Source: Pseudoclavibacter sp. AY1H1
Lineage (GTDB): Bacteria > Actinomycetota > Actinomycetes > Actinomycetales > Microbacteriaceae
Length of the DNA stretch: 64,000 bases
Direction: 5' to 3'
Assembly (NCBI RefSeq): GCF_002931055.1
Contig: NZ_PSXX01000015.1
Location: forward strand, 1 to 64,000
Under the pieces are notes generated by a model that was not told the origin of the DNA, did no database searches, and was given only the letters and a program-made list of their open reading frames with translations. Position 1 is the first letter of the stretch; each line of letters begins with the position of its first letter. The position numbers were made by a program, and so were the translations under genes. This document shows positions 62,267 to 64,000 of the stretch, in pieces.

Positions 62267-63457
62267 GTGGCCCCGCAGATCCCCCCGCAGCTCGCCGACC
62301 GGCACGCGCGTCACCTGCGCCGCCCTGCCACGGACACCACGCCCGAGTTCGACCTGGCCTACGCGCGAGGTGGACCGCGGGGGTCGACCCCGGTCGTCGT
62401 GATCCCGGGCGGGCCCGGCCTCGGCTCGCTGCTCCCATACCTCGGCTTCCGGAGGCGCGCCGCGCAGGGCGGCCTCGACGTCATCATGGTCGAGCACCGC
62501 GGCATCGGCTTCTCCCGCACCGACCTGGGCGGGCGCGACCTGCCGAGTTCCGCGATGAACATCGTCGAGGTGATCGACGACATCGCGGCCGTGCTCGACC
62601 GGGAGGGCATCGCGCGGGCGCACATCGTCGGCGCCTCCTACGGCACATACCTCGCGTCGGCGTTCGGCGCCAGGCACCCGGACCGCGTCGCCGGCATGCT
62701 GCTCGACTCCGCCCTGCAGTCCGCCGAGTCCCTGAACCTGGAGCGGCACACGGTGCGCGAACTGTTCTGGCACGCCGACACCGCAGCCGCAGAGGCGACG
62801 CACGCGCTCATCGACGCCGGCGTCGACTCGCGCATCCTGCTCGACGTGGCCCGCGCCGCCTACGAGCTGGGCGGCGACGAGCTCCTGGTCCCCGTGCTCC
62901 GACAGCGCGCGAACCACGCGCACACCGCAGCCTGGAGCGCCCTGCAGCTGTACGCGACCCGCGACCGCTCCATCGCCCGTTTCCCGGGCATCTACGAGTT
63001 CGACCTGTCCGGCGTCATCGGCTTCCGGGAGCTCGGCTACGGCGGCCACCCCGACGGGCTGCCCCTCGACCCCGCGCTCACCTACTCGGAGATCGCCGAC
63101 CTCTTCCCCGCCTTCGCGGGCGAACCCTTCGACCTCGCCGAGGAGACGCCGAAGTTCCCGTGGCCGCTCGTGCTGCTCGTCGGCAGACGCGACCTGCGCA
63201 CCCCGCCGCCCATCGCACGGGCAGTCGCCGCCACGGCTCAGGATGCGGTGCTCGTGCACATCGAGAACGGCCATTCGGCCCTCGAGTCCCACCCGCTGGT
63301 CCTGCTCAACGCCATCCGAGCACTCGTCCGCGGGCGCGAGCACTCGCTGCCCGCGGCATCCGCCGCGCTCGATCGACTCCCGCGCCGGGGGCTCGCCGCG
63401 CGCATCCCGGAGCTGCTCGGCGCCGCGACCCTCATCGAGAGCACCGTGAGGGCCTAG
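62267..63457 (+). CDS. Alpha/beta hydrolase, proline iminopeptidase-like
   Basis: 396-residue hydrolase. The oxyanion motif is IPGGPG (46-51), the nucleophile S124 is in GASYG, and the acid and histidine are in LVGRRDLRTPPP and IENGHSALE. The cap region is long and helical. Architecture is that of peptidase family S33 (HGGPG-type), acting on N-terminal residues or small esters. It starts with GTG and ends toward a strong hairpin shared with the convergent Rid gene. Confidence 0.85.
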   Translation: MAPQIPPQLADRHARHLRRPATDTTPEFDLAYARGGPRGSTPVVVIPGGPGLGSLLPYLGFRRRAAQGGLDVIMVEHRGIGFSRTDLGGRDLPSSAMNIVEVIDDIAAVLDREGIARAHIVGASYGTYLASAFGARHPDRVAGMLLDSALQSAESLNLERHTVRELFWHADTAAAEATHALIDAGVDSRILLDVARAAYELGGDELLVPVLRQRANHAHTAAWSALQLYATRDRSIARFPGIYEFDLSGVIGFRELGYGGHPDGLPLDPALTYSEIADLFPAFAGEPFDLAEETPKFPWPLVLLVGRRDLRTPPPIARAVAATAQDAVLVHIENGHSALESHPLVLLNAIRALVRGREHSLPAASAALDRLPRRGLAARIPELLGAATLIESTVRA

Positions 63458-63485
63458 GACCCTGGGTTCCTAGGCCCTGGCACGC

Positions 63486-63524
63486 GCTGCTGCGCGGGGC
63501 CGGACTCGACCCCGCGCAGGCAGC
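63486..63524. terminator. Bidirectional terminator between hydrolase and Rid genes
   Basis: CTGCGCGGGG (63490-63499) pairs perfectly with CCCCGCGCAG (63510-63519) across 10 bases. After a one-base bulge, GCTG/CAGC extends the stem. It lies between convergent genes. Confidence 0.78.
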
Positions 63525-63526
63525 AG

Positions 63527-63898
63527 CTACTCGCTGATGATCGCGTCGACCTCGACCTCGAGCAGGAGGTCCTTCGCGACAAGGCCAGCGGTGCCGATGA
63601 ACGCGCACGCCGGGCGGATCTCGCCGAAGACCTCGCCGTGCACGGCACCGACGGACTCGAAGTCGCGCTCGATATCGACGAGGAACACTCGAGTGCGCAC
63701 GACGTCCGCCAGGCTGGCGCCGGCCTGCTCGAGCGCGGCGCCGATGCGCTCGAAGATCTCCCTCGCCTGCTCCTCAGCGTCGACACCCGGCGCCGTCGTG
63801 CCCGCCACGAAGACGTGGCTGCCGACCTTCACGGCCCGTGAGTAGCCGACCGTCGCCTCGTAGGGCGAACCGGAGGAGATGTTCGTGCGTTCGGTCAT
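63527..63898 (-). CDS. Rid-family (YjgF/YER057c/UK114) protein lacking the usual catalytic arginine
   Basis: 123-residue trimeric Rid-fold protein with VFVAGTTAP, VRTRVFLVDIERD and a C-terminal VEVDAI strand. In RidA the motif P-A-R supplies the Arg that binds the imine substrate's carboxylate; here it reads RPACAF, with Cys98 in its place. It is therefore unlikely to be a standard 2-imino-acid deaminase and belongs with the non-archetypal Rid groups. GGAG precedes the ATG by about 7 bases. 63899-64000 shows nothing further. Confidence 0.87.
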   Translation of the reverse strand: MTERTNISSGSPYEATVGYSRAVKVGSHVFVAGTTAPGVDAEEQAREIFERIGAALEQAGASLADVVRTRVFLVDIERDFESVGAVHGEVFGEIRPACAFIGTAGLVAKDLLLEVEVDAIISE

Positions 63899-64000
63899 GA
63901 GGGGGCTCCTTCGTGAGGCAGGCGCTGAGTCCTGGCAGGGAATGTCAGCTCAGAGCATGCCACGACGGCGGAGACCTCGGAGGCCGTTGCGTCAGACGCC

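Overview
The window is 64 kb of high-GC actinobacterial chromosome, most likely from the family Microbacteriaceae. Clues are the strong G/C bias at third codon positions, frequent GTG starts, many 4-base ATGA/GTGA gene overlaps, a DUF222-HNH endonuclease gene, a class F sortase, a small DUF7882-type gene and very frequent use of the hexamer GGATGC/GCATCC. No rRNA, tRNA, CRISPR array or intact insertion sequence was seen. About sixty protein genes are supported, mostly transport and catabolic operons with local regulators.

Layout. 0-9.7 kb: a TetR/SDR pair, phnA, a nitrate/sulfonate-type ABC operon ending in a cysteine-desulfhydrase-like PLP enzyme, a divergent amidohydrolase with a convergent LysR gene, and an ADP-ribosylglycohydrolase gene. 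9.8-17.8 kb: a compact minus-strand sugar or polyol operon (binding protein, GatD-like dehydrogenase, FGGY kinase, SorC regulator, RbsA-like ATPase, RbsC-like permease, deoC) with an inverted-repeat operator at its head and a strong hairpin at its tail. 17.8-21.1 kb: a second TetR/dehydrogenase pair, whose operator matches that of the first, and an APC permease. 21.1-26.7 kb: an island of clearly lower GC with two coupled gene pairs, a RelA/SpoT-like gene plus DUF262, and a PIN-GNAT-PUA fusion plus ASCH. This is the best candidate for an undescribed, defence-like or toxin-antitoxin-like system. 26.7-30.8 kb: a phosphonate-type ABC operon with a frameshifted ATPase, a tyrosine phosphatase and a TetR gene. 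30.8-37.7 kb: an MFS/MerR pair, a DUF3558-type lipoprotein, two ECF sigma factors (one with an RskA-type anti-sigma), a small membrane protein, and a sortase/CHRD pair. 38-40.2 kb: the HNH gene and a cluster of tandem repeats.

40.2-59.4 kb is a large catabolic region: a PucR regulator, an MHS transporter, an M20 hydrolase, an MBL hydrolase, a Dpp-type ABC operon that continues into an AMDase/maleate-isomerase-like enzyme, an FAD monooxygenase, a GntR/FCD regulator, an MFS transporter and an isochorismatase-type amidase, then a divergent SDR/aldehyde dehydrogenase pair. Copies of one palindrome, GATTGCATGCAATC, sit in both divergent promoter regions (45.5 and 57.8 kb) and suggest a single regulon, probably under the GntR protein. 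The last 4.6 kb holds small lineage-specific genes, an SDR, two small membrane proteins, an alpha/beta hydrolase and a Rid-family protein lacking the usual arginine.

Functions rest on motifs read directly from the translations. Substrates are inference unless stated.
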